NCBI RefSeq assembly: GCF_014203115.1
Contig: NZ_JACHIJ010000004.1
Span: 496,001-560,000, forward strand
Source of the DNA: Afipia massiliensis
GTDB lineage: Bacteria; Pseudomonadota; Alphaproteobacteria; Rhizobiales; Xanthobacteraceae
DNA: 64,000 nt
Reading direction: 5' to 3'
Under the pieces are notes generated by a model. The model was not told the origin of the DNA. It ran no database searches and saw only the letters and a list, made by a program, of their open reading frames with translations. Made by a program: the position numbers and the translations under genes. Below, piece after piece: positions 1-8,537 of the stretch. Position 1 is the stretch's first letter. Each line of letters starts with the position of its first letter.

Positions 1-1300
1 GTGGCCGGAACGCCGCGCGGATTTCCTGAGAGAAGAGCTCAGGCTGCTCCCACGCAGCGAAGTGGCCGCCCCTGTCGGCCTCGTTGAAGTAGATGAGATT
101 GCGGTAGGCACGACGGGACCATGTCTCAGGGGCGCGATAGACCTCGTCCGGGAAGACAGTGATGGCGACCGGAAGCGAGATCTCGGAGGTCTTCTGCGCC
201 GTCGCGAGAACAACGCTCTGGCCAGCGGTCTCCCAGTAGATGCGCGCTGCCGATGTCGCTGTGTTGGTCAGCCAGTACAGCGTAATGTTGTCGAGCACGT
301 CATCCCGCTGAAGTCGGCGCGTGGGCTCGCCGTTGTTGTAGTCGAAGATCCAGGCCGCAAGCCCGATCGGAGAGTCCGCCAAGGCGTAGCCGATCGCCTG
401 CGGCCGCGTACCCATGATGGCGCCGTAAGCCCGATACTTCCTGAAAAACATATCGAGCGAGTCGAACGCCGCACGTTCCTTGACGGAGAGTTCTGCGGGC
501 GCGGGTCCGCCGCCAGCGAGGGCCATGGCCACTTCGGAAGGAACTGTCGCCGGCAGGTTGATGTGGATGCCGCGCAGTCCCACGGGCGCCTGGCGCGCCA
601 TCGCACTGGAAACGGGAGAGCCCCAGTCGCCACCCTGGGCGACGTAGGCAGCGTAGCCGAGCCGCTTCATCAGCTCAGCCCAAGCACGCGCGATGCGATC
701 CGGATTCCAGCCCTTGTCCGTTGGCTTGCCTGAAAAGCCGTAGCCGGGCATCGACGGGATCACGAGATCGAACGCGTCCGATGCATTCCCGCCGCGCGCC
801 GTGGGATCGGTCAGAGGATCGATGATTTTGAGCTGCTCGATGATCGAGCCCGGCCACCCGTGGGTGACGATCAACGGCAATGCATTTTCATGCTTCGAGC
901 GGACATGAACAAAATGAATGTCGATGCCGTCGATTTCGGTCAGGAACATGGGGAGCGCATTCAGCCGTGCTTCCACCTTCCGCCAATCGTAGCGCGTGCC
1001 CCAGTAACGGATCACCTCCTGGAATTTCGCGAGCTGTGGGCCCTGCGACCCGTCATTGACGGTTTCCTGATCCGGCCAGCGCGTACCGGCGATGCGCCGG
1101 CGCAGATCGGCAAGTTGCTCCTCCGGTACGTGGACGCGGAAGGGGCGAATGACGTTTCCGGCAGGCGCGGCGGCAAGTTGTGACGGGAGCAAGCTTGCGG
1201 CACCCGCTACGGTAATGCCCATCGCGGCCATGCCCAAAAGCCTGCGGCGAGTGTGGTCGATTGCTTCGATAGTCTTGTTGGTATTCACGGGGCTTTCCAT
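1..1300 (-). CDS. Epoxide hydrolase, Tat-exported (3' end cut by window edge)
   Basis: Alpha/beta-hydrolase of the microsomal epoxide hydrolase (EHN) family, expected to open epoxides to diols. The first 433 residues are visible. A twin-arginine leader (RRR at about 18-20, then a hydrophobic stretch to about 45 ending in AAA) suggests export by the Tat system. An EHN N-terminal region covers about 50-160, the oxyanion HGWPG is at 147-151, the nucleophile Asp lies in GGDWG (about 225), and a GGHF motif near the visible end supplies the likely catalytic His. The ATG at 1300 is the first start that includes the leader. The large regulator upstream on the same strand is a possible controller. Substrate unknown. 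Confidence 0.85.
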   Translation of the reverse strand, partial: MESPVNTNKTIEAIDHTRRRLLGMAAMGITVAGAASLLPSQLAAAPAGNVIRPFRVHVPEEQLADLRRRIAGTRWPDQETVNDGSQGPQLAKFQEVIRYWGTRYDWRKVEARLNALPMFLTEIDGIDIHFVHVRSKHENALPLIVTHGWPGSIIEQLKIIDPLTDPTARGGNASDAFDLVIPSMPGYGFSGKPTDKGWNPDRIARAWAELMKRLGYAAYVAQGGDWGSPVSSAMARQAPVGLRGIHINLPATVPSEVAMALAGGGPAPAELSVKERAAFDSLDMFFRKYRAYGAIMGTRPQAIGYALADSPIGLAAWIFDYNNGEPTRRLQRDDVLDNITLYWLTNTATSAARIYWETAGQSVVLATAQKTSEISLPVAITVFPDEVYRAPETWSRRAYRNLIYFNEADRGGHFAAWEQPELFSQEIRAAFRP

Positions 1301-1490
1301 CCGTTCAACGGTGGTTCTCGGTTGCCCAAGAACTACGTCCGCGACGCAGGAAACGCCCGTTATGGGTTGTGAGACGTTGTTAGCGGCTGTCAGGGATGCA
1401 GGGCGACTTGCGCGCAGGTTGAATTCACTGCCAAGCGACGACTGGCCGATTCATTCAGGAAAACCAGGAGATAGGCACCCGCCGGCCGTG

Positions 1491-4376
1491 CTAGCCTAAT
1501 CTCGTCAAGAGATGCTGGGCGGCACAAAGGTCAGCGTTCACCCCTTCGGTGAATTTCTCGAATACCGGAAGCAGGAGCCCGCGCGCATCCTTGACACGCC
1601 CCTGGTCGGCCCAAAGCGCTGCAAGGTCAGTGGCGGCTCGCAGCTCCCAGACGCGAGAACCGTGCTTGCGGCTCAGATCAAGCGATTGCTTGAAACACGT
1701 CTCGGCCTCTTTAATCCGAGGCTTTGGCATCTTCAGTAAGATGCTTCCCTTGAGACGCAAGAGCTCAGGGGTGTAAGGGATGCCACCTTTCGCTTCAACG
1801 AATGGTATGATTTCCTCGATTAAGTTGATGCCTTCCATGAACCGACCGGTAGCGGCGTATCCACGAGCAAGCATAATGCTGAATCTCGCGGCGAAGCGCT
1901 CGTAATGCGCCGCGTGGAGTTTCTCCAAACAATTCTTCAACGTCTCGACCCCGGCCGCGACATCTCCGCGACGGATAGCCAGTTCGGCTTGGAGGCCGCG
2001 CCCCACATCGACATAGGGCCCGAAGTATTGCGTTTCCGCGCGGGAAATAAACGAGTCCAAGTGCTGCTCGGCAGCGTCAAGCTCGTCGGTCCAGAGCAGT
2101 ACTGTGATCGCGGTCAACGCGATGACTAGCGAAATCGGATGGCTCATGCGCTCAGCGTCATTGACAGCTTTAAGCGCTCTTGCCGATGCCTGCTCCGAGT
2201 AACCCAGCAACCAAAGGGTTGTTGCCAGTGACGCTCCGGCCAAACTGAGATGATCAAATCCAAAATAGGCCACGCGGCCCGCTGCTGAGCTTGATTCACT
2301 TTCGAGGGCAGCCTCCAGTTCCACCCGCGCGCCATTAAGGTCGCCCGCAAGATGGCGCGAGATCCCCAAAAGCGAATGCGCCATTGTTTTTAGCCGGATG
2401 TTGTCAAGTTTGCTGGCGATCATGGAGCTATGCTCGGCACATCGCAAGGCGAGGCGATAGTCGCCCCCGCGCAGGTGGAATAACTGCAGCATACCCAGCA
2501 TTGCCGCCGAATGGAGAGCGTCGCTGCAATCTTGGGCAATCTCAAGACTTCTGCTGAGAGCCGCGTGGACCCGATCGCTGTTGCCGCGCGTGAACATCAG
2601 CGAAACTCCAAGACCGGCCGTAAGCTGCATTTCTTCGCGGCCCCCGCGGCGTGAATCATCGAGAGCGAGCAGGCCGCGCTCCGACCAGCGCTGGCTTTCG
2701 ATCAACAACGACATCGCCAGAAAGACGGGCGCAGCAGCGGCTGTTAGCTCAATACCGATCGATACGTTGCCGTTTTCGCCAAAGCACCATTCCAAAGCAG
2801 CGCGGACATTGTTGAGGCCGGCGAAGAAGGGTGCTCGTTCCACGCCGGTCGTTAGTGTCTCCCATTCGTTTCCGGTCTGCTCCAGCCAGCGCCGGTAGTA
2901 ACTCACGTGGCGCATGGCCAGATCGGCGGCGTCGGCCGGGTCTAAGCTGATGTCGAGGGCGTATGCGCGCGTGGTGTCAAGCAGCCGGTAACGCATCATC
3001 GCCCCGATCGGGCGGGTGGCAACCATCGACTTGGCAACGAGACTTTCAATAGCGCCAAACACAATAGATCGATCGAGGGGCGCGCTTGTGACGACGTCCA
3101 GCGCCGCATCGAGCGTGAAATGCCCAACGAAAACGGCGAGCCGGCGAAGCACCACCCGTTCTTGCTCGGACAGGAGTCCGTAGCTCCAGTCAAGCGTCGC
3201 CTGCAATGTCTGCTGGCGCGCGGGGGCCGTGCGCGACCCGTGCCACAACCGCGCCAGCCGTTGATCGAGAAGCGAGGCGGTCTGTTGCAATCCGTGGGAT
3301 TCAATGCGCCTAGCCGCGAGCTCGATCGCAAGCGTCACACCGTCAAGCTTTCGGCAGATGTCTGCGATAATAAAAGCTTCCGCATCGCTGAAGTCCAGGC
3401 GAGCGCCGCTCGCGATCGCGCGCTCTACGAAAAGCTGGGTTGCCGGAAACTGCTGGACAGCCGCCGCAGTGAGTTCCACGCCAACCGGAGGACACGCAAG
3501 AGGCTCCAGTCGGTAAACGTGTTCGCCTTCGACCCGGAGTGCCTCGCGGCTCGTGGCGAGGATATGTACTTGCGACGCAGCCTCGATAATCCCTGCCGCC
3601 AGCGGCGCAACCGTCTCCACCAAATGTTCGCAAGTGTCCAGAACCAAAAGAATCCGTCGGCCCTTCAGAAATGCAATGAGACCCGGCGTTGCATCGTCAG
3701 ACTGAATCGACTGCCCCAGCATGGAGGCGACAGCCGTCGATGCGAGCTTCGGATCGATGAGCATCCCGAGATCGACGAAAAGGACAGAACCCGCGAAGGC
3801 TTCCATCAGATGATGTGCAACGGCGATCGCGACAGTCGTCTTGCCGACGCCGCCAGCGCCCACGATGGTAACAAAGCGCGAAGCAGTCAGGTCAGCTGAC
3901 AGCTTCTGGACATCATCATCTCGGCCGACGATTCGGCTCAGCCGGCCGGGAAGGTTGGCGTACGGAAAATTGGCGACGGCGGCAGGCGCCTCGGGTGCGC
4001 TGCTTCCACGCGAGACATGCGCGACGAAGCAATAGCCCCGTCCTGCGAGGGTCGTAATATATCGCGCGCCGTCCTTTCCATCGCCGAGCGCCTTGCGGAG
4101 GCTCGTCATATGAAAGCGCAGACTGCCCTCCTCCACGGTGACGTCCGGCCAAACCCGCGATATCAGGTCTTTTTTGCTAATGATTTCATTCGGCGAAGTG
4201 CTCAGCACGATTAAAATGTCGAATGCTCTCGCGCCTAAGCCGATCGGGACGCCGTCTTTGGTCAGAAGCCTTTCGCTCGCTACCAAATTGAAGGGGCCAA
4301 ACGACAACCTATCGCTGGCCTGATCTGCCGCTGTCGCCATGGCATCGACCTTCCGGTTCGCGTTTTCCGGCGTCAC
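1491..4376 (-). CDS. Winged-helix transcriptional regulator with NB-ARC-type ATPase and TPR-like repeats
   Basis: A 961-residue multidomain regulator. Residues about 24-119 form an OmpR/PhoB-type winged helix. A P-loop ATPase follows, with Walker A GAGGVGKT at 173-180, a Walker B-like LLVLDTCEHL, and an ATSREALR sensor-type motif, as in AfsR/MalT-like STAND regulators. The C-terminal half is rich in Ala/Leu helices consistent with TPR repeats, which often bind an inducer or partner. It lies upstream of, and on the same strand as, the epoxide hydrolase gene with a 190-base gap, so local control is plausible but not shown. An in-frame ATG 12 codons downstream is an alternative start. Confidence 0.85.
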   Translation of the reverse strand: MTPENANRKVDAMATAADQASDRLSFGPFNLVASERLLTKDGVPIGLGARAFDILIVLSTSPNEIISKKDLISRVWPDVTVEEGSLRFHMTSLRKALGDGKDGARYITTLAGRGYCFVAHVSRGSSAPEAPAAVANFPYANLPGRLSRIVGRDDDVQKLSADLTASRFVTIVGAGGVGKTTVAIAVAHHLMEAFAGSVLFVDLGMLIDPKLASTAVASMLGQSIQSDDATPGLIAFLKGRRILLVLDTCEHLVETVAPLAAGIIEAASQVHILATSREALRVEGEHVYRLEPLACPPVGVELTAAAVQQFPATQLFVERAIASGARLDFSDAEAFIIADICRKLDGVTLAIELAARRIESHGLQQTASLLDQRLARLWHGSRTAPARQQTLQATLDWSYGLLSEQERVVLRRLAVFVGHFTLDAALDVVTSAPLDRSIVFGAIESLVAKSMVATRPIGAMMRYRLLDTTRAYALDISLDPADAADLAMRHVSYYRRWLEQTGNEWETLTTGVERAPFFAGLNNVRAALEWCFGENGNVSIGIELTAAAAPVFLAMSLLIESQRWSERGLLALDDSRRGGREEMQLTAGLGVSLMFTRGNSDRVHAALSRSLEIAQDCSDALHSAAMLGMLQLFHLRGGDYRLALRCAEHSSMIASKLDNIRLKTMAHSLLGISRHLAGDLNGARVELEAALESESSSAAGRVAYFGFDHLSLAGASLATTLWLLGYSEQASARALKAVNDAERMSHPISLVIALTAITVLLWTDELDAAEQHLDSFISRAETQYFGPYVDVGRGLQAELAIRRGDVAAGVETLKNCLEKLHAAHYERFAARFSIMLARGYAATGRFMEGINLIEEIIPFVEAKGGIPYTPELLRLKGSILLKMPKPRIKEAETCFKQSLDLSRKHGSRVWELRAATDLAALWADQGRVKDARGLLLPVFEKFTEGVNADLCAAQHLLTRLG

Positions 4377-4433
4377 TTTATTTCAAGAGTCATCTCCGCG
4401 CCACCGGAAGTGTGGGGATGCGGCTACCGCTCG

Positions 4434-4445
4434 CCATTGCAATGG
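4434..4445. promoter_or_regulatory. Perfect 12-bp palindrome upstream of the regulator gene
   Basis: CCATTGCAATGG is a perfect palindrome about 58 bases upstream of the ATG at 4376. Its position suits an operator, perhaps for autoregulation by the winged-helix protein. This is inference only. Confidence 0.3.
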
Positions 4446-4560
4446 TTGTCCTTGCGTCAACGTAAGACCTACTTGGTCGTGTCGGCACTTAAACTTAAGC
4501 AACACAACATAGGTTGAAGAACGCTTCAGACCCAGTGAATAAGGCAGTTAATTGAGCTAG

Positions 4561-4965
4561 CTAATAGCTACGGAAAACTTGCCGCCGACGCCAACGCGGC
4601 GGACAACGTCGCAACCGTGATCGATCTTGGCATCGCGATAGCGCTGGACCGGCGCTCCGACGTGAGAACACCGATGACAAGGTCAGCCTCGACGAGTTTC
4701 CGCGAAATCGATTCGGACAGTTTGCATCCGGGTATAAATCGTCAGGGACTGCGACTTGGATCCCGCGCTGCATGAGAGCGCTTCGTAGGTACGTCAAATC
4801 CGTTCCATCTGGATATGTAACAGCTTCTGATCCGCCCCAAGTCGCCACCGTCTTTTTTGCCGGTTGCATGCCCAAACAGAAGGCTGAGCCACACCCATTT
4901 GCATAACCGTATAAATTGCCGGACTACGAAGCTCTGGCAGATGGAGTCGAAACCCGCAAACATTG
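4561..4965 (-). pseudogene. Possible decayed gene with a frameshift, TIR-like remnant
   Basis: The 638 bases between the regulator and the integration site hold no intact gene. On the minus strand one frame reads ALMQRGIQVAVPDDLYPDA and then turns to unlikely sequence. A neighbouring frame from about 4730 downward carries SISRKLVEADLVIGVLTSE, ending in a stop near 4561. Together they look like one sequence broken by a frameshift, with a nucleotide-binding or TIR-like pattern (variable, PDD, then ADLVIGVLTS). The family match is weak and the start is unknown. The rest of the gap shows nothing recognisable. Confidence 0.3.
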
Positions 4966-5014
4966 GGCTTTTAGGGCGAGAATTTCGACTTCGGAATGGT
5001 TGGCAAATGATGGT

Positions 5015-5028
5015 TGGCGGAGAGAGCG
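5015..5028 (+). repeat. Left attachment repeat (duplicate of tRNA-Ser 3' end)
   Basis: TGGCGGAGAGAGCG matches 12073-12086 exactly. Its first three bases are the complement of the CCA end of the tRNA. A 9-bp direct repeat ATGGTTGGC at 4996-5004 and 5010-5018 overlaps it and may be part of the recombinase binding region. Confidence 0.75.
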
Positions 5029-5086
5029 TCCGCTGAGCCTAGATTGGGCTAGAAGGGGCTAGAAGCCTGAGCGTTCATTTAACCCC

Positions 5087-5099
5087 CGATTTTATTGAC
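5087..5099 (+). repeat. Subterminal 13-bp repeat, left copy (possible integrase arm site)
   Basis: CGATTTTATTGAC occurs here, 58 bases inside the left att repeat, and again at 11990-12002, 70 bases inside the right one, in the same orientation. I saw no other copy while reading the window. Position and AT-richness suit an arm-type binding site for the integrase or excisionase. Confidence 0.5.
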
Positions 5100-5181
5100 T
5101 TTCTTTATCTAGCTGGTTCTAAGGGGGTCGCGCCCCCTCGCGGGGAGAAACGAACGTACAAATTGACGTCGGGTTTTTCCA

Positions 5182-6402
5182 GTGACCGCTCATAGACAGT
5201 TGAACCGATTATCGCCAGCGAGGGTTCGCGCGCTGGTGAAGAAACCAACGCCGCATCGGCGCTATTCGGACGGCGGCGGACTCTGGTTACAGATTTCAAA
5301 ATCAGGGACGTTCTCTTGGCTGTTCCAATACACGCTCGGTGGCCGCTCTCGCTGGCATGGCCTCGGGCCTTTCCCTGACGTGACGCTTGCTGAAGCGCGC
5401 ATACTCGCGGGCGATAAGCGGAAGCTGGTACGCGACGGCATCGACCCGAAGGCGCAAACAAAGGCGGATAGGGTCAAGGGCCTCACATTCAAGGAAGTCG
5501 CCGAAGACTACATAAAGGGACAATCAGCGGGTTGGAAAAATGCCGCGCATAGCGCGCAATGGCCCAGCACTTTGAAGACCTACGCTTATCCGGTCATCGG
5601 TGACCTGCCGGTCTCGACCATCGATACCGACCTTGTTCTTAAGATATTGCGGCCGATCTGGAATACGAAGACAGAAACGGCCGACCGGGTCCGTCAGCGG
5701 ATCGAACGGGTTTTAGAGGCCGCGCGAGTCCGGGGCGCGTTCAACGGCGCAAATCCGGCGCGCTGGAAGGACAACCTCAAGAACAGCGACTTGGCCCCAC
5801 GGTCGAAGGTCGCCCCCGTCCAGCATCACAAGGCTATTCCGTTTAAGGAAATCCCGGCCTTCATGCGTAAGCTTCGCCAACGGAACAGCACGAGTGCGCG
5901 CGCGCTTGAGTTCACCATCCTCACGGCTACGCGAACCGGCGCTGTTCTAGGCGCGACATGGGCTGAGATGGATTTCAAGGCGCGCCTCTGGACCATTCCT
6001 CCCGACCGCGCTGGCGTGAAGATTTCCGACAACAGACCGCGCGTCGTTCCGCTCAGCGGTCGCGCACTCGAAATCCTGAAGATGTTCCGCAATGAGTCCG
6101 ACGCCCGGTCATTCGTTTTCGCTGGCAAGACTCCGATGATGCCAATGAGCAACATGGCCATGTTGCAGCTTCTCCGAGATATGAAGCCCGGGTTCACCGT
6201 CCACGGATTTCGATCCTCGTTCAAGGACTGGGCGTCGGAGTCTACCGATCCCGTTTACGAGAACGCGATTTCCGAGATCGCGCTCTTTCATGTGGTGAAG
6301 GATAAAACCGAGGCCGCTTATCGGCGCGGTGATTTGCTTGAGCGAAGACGAAACATGATGGCCCATTGGGATCGTTACTGCGGATCGAAGCGAGGCGCGT
6401 GA
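5182..6402 (+). CDS. int: P4-type tyrosine recombinase (integrase)
   Basis: A 406-residue site-specific recombinase that should integrate and excise the element at tRNA-Ser. The N-terminal third has the DUF4102-type fold of P4 integrases (DGGGLWLQI near 30; WHGLGPFPDVTLAEAR). The catalytic domain shows the first Arg in TATRTGAVLG, HGFRSSFKDW (HxxR), a His in ALFHVVKDK and the nucleophilic Tyr in AAYRRGD. The start is GTG at 5182. It lies at the left end, far from the intact tRNA and reading toward it, which differs from the usual P4 arrangement with int next to the tRNA. The stop overlaps the next ATG (ATGA), so the two are probably co-translated. Confidence 0.95.
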   Translation: MTAHRQLNRLSPARVRALVKKPTPHRRYSDGGGLWLQISKSGTFSWLFQYTLGGRSRWHGLGPFPDVTLAEARILAGDKRKLVRDGIDPKAQTKADRVKGLTFKEVAEDYIKGQSAGWKNAAHSAQWPSTLKTYAYPVIGDLPVSTIDTDLVLKILRPIWNTKTETADRVRQRIERVLEAARVRGAFNGANPARWKDNLKNSDLAPRSKVAPVQHHKAIPFKEIPAFMRKLRQRNSTSARALEFTILTATRTGAVLGATWAEMDFKARLWTIPPDRAGVKISDNRPRVVPLSGRALEILKMFRNESDARSFVFAGKTPMMPMSNMAMLQLLRDMKPGFTVHGFRSSFKDWASESTDPVYENAISEIALFHVVKDKTEAAYRRGDLLERRRNMMAHWDRYCGSKRGA

Positions 6403-6959
6403 TGCCAACCAAATCAAGCAAGAAAGCCGTTGCGAAGGCTGACCTAGACATCAAGCGGCTGGACGAAGTCACCCGCGCGGCCATCATTGATGCATTGGAA
6501 TCTCTATCAAGACCGCTGACCCTCACGGACGAAGATAGACTTGCCGCTGCGCGCATGTTGCGCGGTGAGAACGAACGTCGCGTCCGTATATCCAAAAACC
6601 AAGCCGCTCATTTCGCGGCATTCTATTGGCGGAAACTGAAGCGATATGCCGCTACGCATGGCAGGGAACGTTTAGGCCCGGAGCTACGCGAGCTTGCGGC
6701 GACGGAGTCGATCAGGCTCGCTGCGATGGCGTATCCTACTCAGTCCTCAAAGTTAAAGGCCAAAGACGTACTGAAGTTAATCGACGCCCCTACGAGAAAG
6801 AGCGTGAAACGTAAGGGTGACGATGTTGCGCGCGTCGAACTACGCAACACGAAGTTGCTAGCGCACTTTAAGTCCATCGACCGCTTAACCGGCTTTGGTT
6901 TCAACTTTTATGTCCGCCCGGAAGTGCGGATGAGGCTCAAAGCGAAGCCTAGCAAATAG
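6402..6959 (+). CDS. Hypothetical basic protein of the element
   Basis: A 185-residue protein starting in the stop of the integrase gene (ATGA overlap), so it is coupled to int. It has a Lys/Ala-rich start (PTKSSKKAVAKA), is mostly helical and is strongly basic toward the end (RKSVKRKGDD, RMRLKAKPSK), which suits nucleic-acid binding. No family was recognised. Its place directly after int would suit a recombination accessory factor, but that is a guess. Confidence 0.65.
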   Translation: MPTKSSKKAVAKADLDIKRLDEVTRAAIIDALESLSRPLTLTDEDRLAAARMLRGENERRVRISKNQAAHFAAFYWRKLKRYAATHGRERLGPELRELAATESIRLAAMAYPTQSSKLKAKDVLKLIDAPTRKSVKRKGDDVARVELRNTKLLAHFKSIDRLTGFGFNFYVRPEVRMRLKAKPSK

Positions 6960-6987
6960 ACCCTCTAGGTTGCCGGTTTAGTTCTAC

Positions 6988-7017
6988 CTAGCTTCCCTGA
7001 GCACGTAAGGGAGCTAG
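6988..7017 (+). promoter_or_regulatory. Hairpin sequestering the alpA ribosome-binding site
   Basis: The left arm CTAGCTTCCCT pairs with AGGGAGCTAG through about 10 bp with one bulged T. The right arm contains AGGGAG (7008-7013), the likely Shine-Dalgarno of the alpA-like gene, 8 bases before its ATG at 7022. Folding would hide the site and could act as a translational switch. The pairing is seen directly; the function is inferred. Confidence 0.5.
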
Positions 7018-7021
7018 TTAG

Positions 7022-7351
7022 ATGAGTTCAGAACCCAAGCCCATTTATAAGATGCTTCGGCTGAAGCAGGTCGTTGAGATGACCGGCCTCCCGCCTGCTA
7101 GCATCTATTCTGAGATGGCTCGCGGCGCTTTTCCTTCGAACGTCGCGTTGAGCGCGAACCGCGTCGCTTGGGTAGAAGCCGAGGTGCAAGCATGGCTGCA
7201 CCCGCGCATCGAAGCCAGCAAGAAATCTGAAACTTCAAATCCGCGCGGTTGCCGCCGACCGAAGGCTGCGGCCGACGGCGCGCGCCCGGCACGCGTTCCG
7301 CGCCATATCAAGTCAACCCGCGCCGATGGTCGGCGCTCAGCGAGGACCTAA
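7022..7351 (+). CDS. alpA: AlpA-family phage regulator / excisionase-like
   Basis: A 109-residue protein whose first 65 residues fit the AlpA winged-HTH pattern: a LRLKQVVEMTGLPPASIYSE helix-turn-helix, the wing GAFPSNVAL, then VAWVEAEVQAWL. Family members activate integrase or act as recombination directionality factors in P4-like elements. The basic Arg/Pro/Ala-rich tail (about 66-109) is not part of the domain. The ribosome-binding site is inside a hairpin. The gene is followed closely by the next one, whose ATG is at 7353. Confidence 0.8.
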   Translation: MSSEPKPIYKMLRLKQVVEMTGLPPASIYSEMARGAFPSNVALSANRVAWVEAEVQAWLHPRIEASKKSETSNPRGCRRPKAAADGARPARVPRHIKSTRADGRRSART

Positions 7352-7352
7352 A

Positions 7353-7709
7353 ATGACAAAGCAACTTTTCCGCGACGGTAAGTACGTTCGCGATCTCGAT
7401 GCCGACGAGTCTTATACCGTCAAGGATCGCGAAAGCATCCGCTTCAGTATGCAGTTCATGGACGCAATGCCGATCTTCGATAGCGCAGGTCACCGGCCCG
7501 GCGCGGTGAGCCTCACCGATGCTGAGCGTGACCGCCGCGCTCAGATGTACATGGACCAGAAGGCTCGCTTGAGTTCAGCTTGGCAGCATACCCCGCCAAC
7601 CGCGCCCGCCGTATCCGAACCGCGCAACACAAGTGATGCTGCAGCCGATGCATACGACCGCCGCAGCGTTGCGCTTGAGAATGCGTGGCAGAAGGCAGGT
7701 GCGGTATGA
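7353..7709 (+). CDS. Hypothetical protein of the element
   Basis: 118 residues from the ATG at 7353, which has GAGGA 7 bases upstream and begins just after the alpA stop. An in-frame upstream ATG at 7326 would overlap alpA and has no clear ribosome-binding site. The protein begins TKQLFRDGKYVRDLDADESY and has an Ala-rich end. No known domain was recognised. Its stop overlaps the next ATG (ATGA), indicating one operon from int onward. Confidence 0.6.
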   Translation: MTKQLFRDGKYVRDLDADESYTVKDRESIRFSMQFMDAMPIFDSAGHRPGAVSLTDAERDRRAQMYMDQKARLSSAWQHTPPTAPAVSEPRNTSDAAADAYDRRSVALENAWQKAGAV

Positions 7710-8530
7710 TCACTCTTCCACGGAAAGCAGCCAAGAAGCTGACGTTGCTCCGCATAGAAACCGAGGATGCCGGTGCTTTGGTCAACTCGACGATGCAGCG
7801 CATCTCCAGCGTGAAGCGAGCGATATCTAGCAATCCGCCTGACCTCGCTGACCTTGAGCATGAGCTTGCACGGCTGCAGGGCAATGCGGCCGACCATCAA
7901 ACTAAGCATAACGCTATGGTTCAGCTTCTCACCCAAATCACCACTGGCTGGTTACCGACCTTGAAGCCCGACTCGGTTCTGGTTGACATCGAGCAGCCCG
8001 CCGAATTCGTTCCGCGCAAAGACGAACCGGTGGCCGCCGCCATACTTCGCCTCCGAAATGAAATTGCTTCGTTAGATGACGAACTGCGTCGAGCTAATCG
8101 CGCAGTCCCGACCCGCGCCTGCCGCCGCGAGGCCGCAAAGCGATACGTGGATGATCTTGTTTTGCGTTCACCGCCGAAGGTTGCATCCAGCAAGTATGGG
8201 AAGTTCTCGGTCGACTTCACCGACGCAGGAAGCTTCACCGTCAAGGCGAACGTTGCAGCGGCTCTTGCTTTTCTCGAACCAGAAAAGTTTCTCAAGAGAC
8301 TCTATGCTCTGATTGATGACGCGCCTGAACCTGAACTGGCCCTCACGGCTACGGACAAGGCAGCGCGCGTGGCTGCAATCAGGTCCGAGATGCTGAAGCT
8401 AGAAGTGCTCGAAGAAGCCGCTATCGAATTCGCGGCCTATGAGCAAATTCAGATCACGCGGCGGCCTTTCGCCAATCCGCTCGCCGTTCTGTCATGCACG
8501 CTGAGGTCGAAGCAGGCGACGGCGGCCTAA
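7706..8530 (+). CDS. Hypothetical coiled-coil protein of the element
   Basis: 274 residues from the ATG at 7706, which overlaps the preceding stop. Long heptad-like helical stretches (about 10-80 and 100-140) suggest coiled coils, with a compact middle segment (KYGKFSVDFTDAGSFTVKA). No catalytic motif or family was recognised. It is the last gene before the hairpin-dense stretch. Confidence 0.6.
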   Translation: MITLPRKAAKKLTLLRIETEDAGALVNSTMQRISSVKRAISSNPPDLADLEHELARLQGNAADHQTKHNAMVQLLTQITTGWLPTLKPDSVLVDIEQPAEFVPRKDEPVAAAILRLRNEIASLDDELRRANRAVPTRACRREAAKRYVDDLVLRSPPKVASSKYGKFSVDFTDAGSFTVKANVAAALAFLEPEKFLKRLYALIDDAPEPELALTATDKAARVAAIRSEMLKLEVLEEAAIEFAAYEQIQITRRPFANPLAVLSCTLRSKQATAA

Positions 8531-8537
8531 AGAAATT

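Noticed and set aside
62-733. A 223-codon plus-strand open frame at the left edge
   Set aside because: Antisense to the epoxide hydrolase, whose catalytic motifs are intact across the same stretch.
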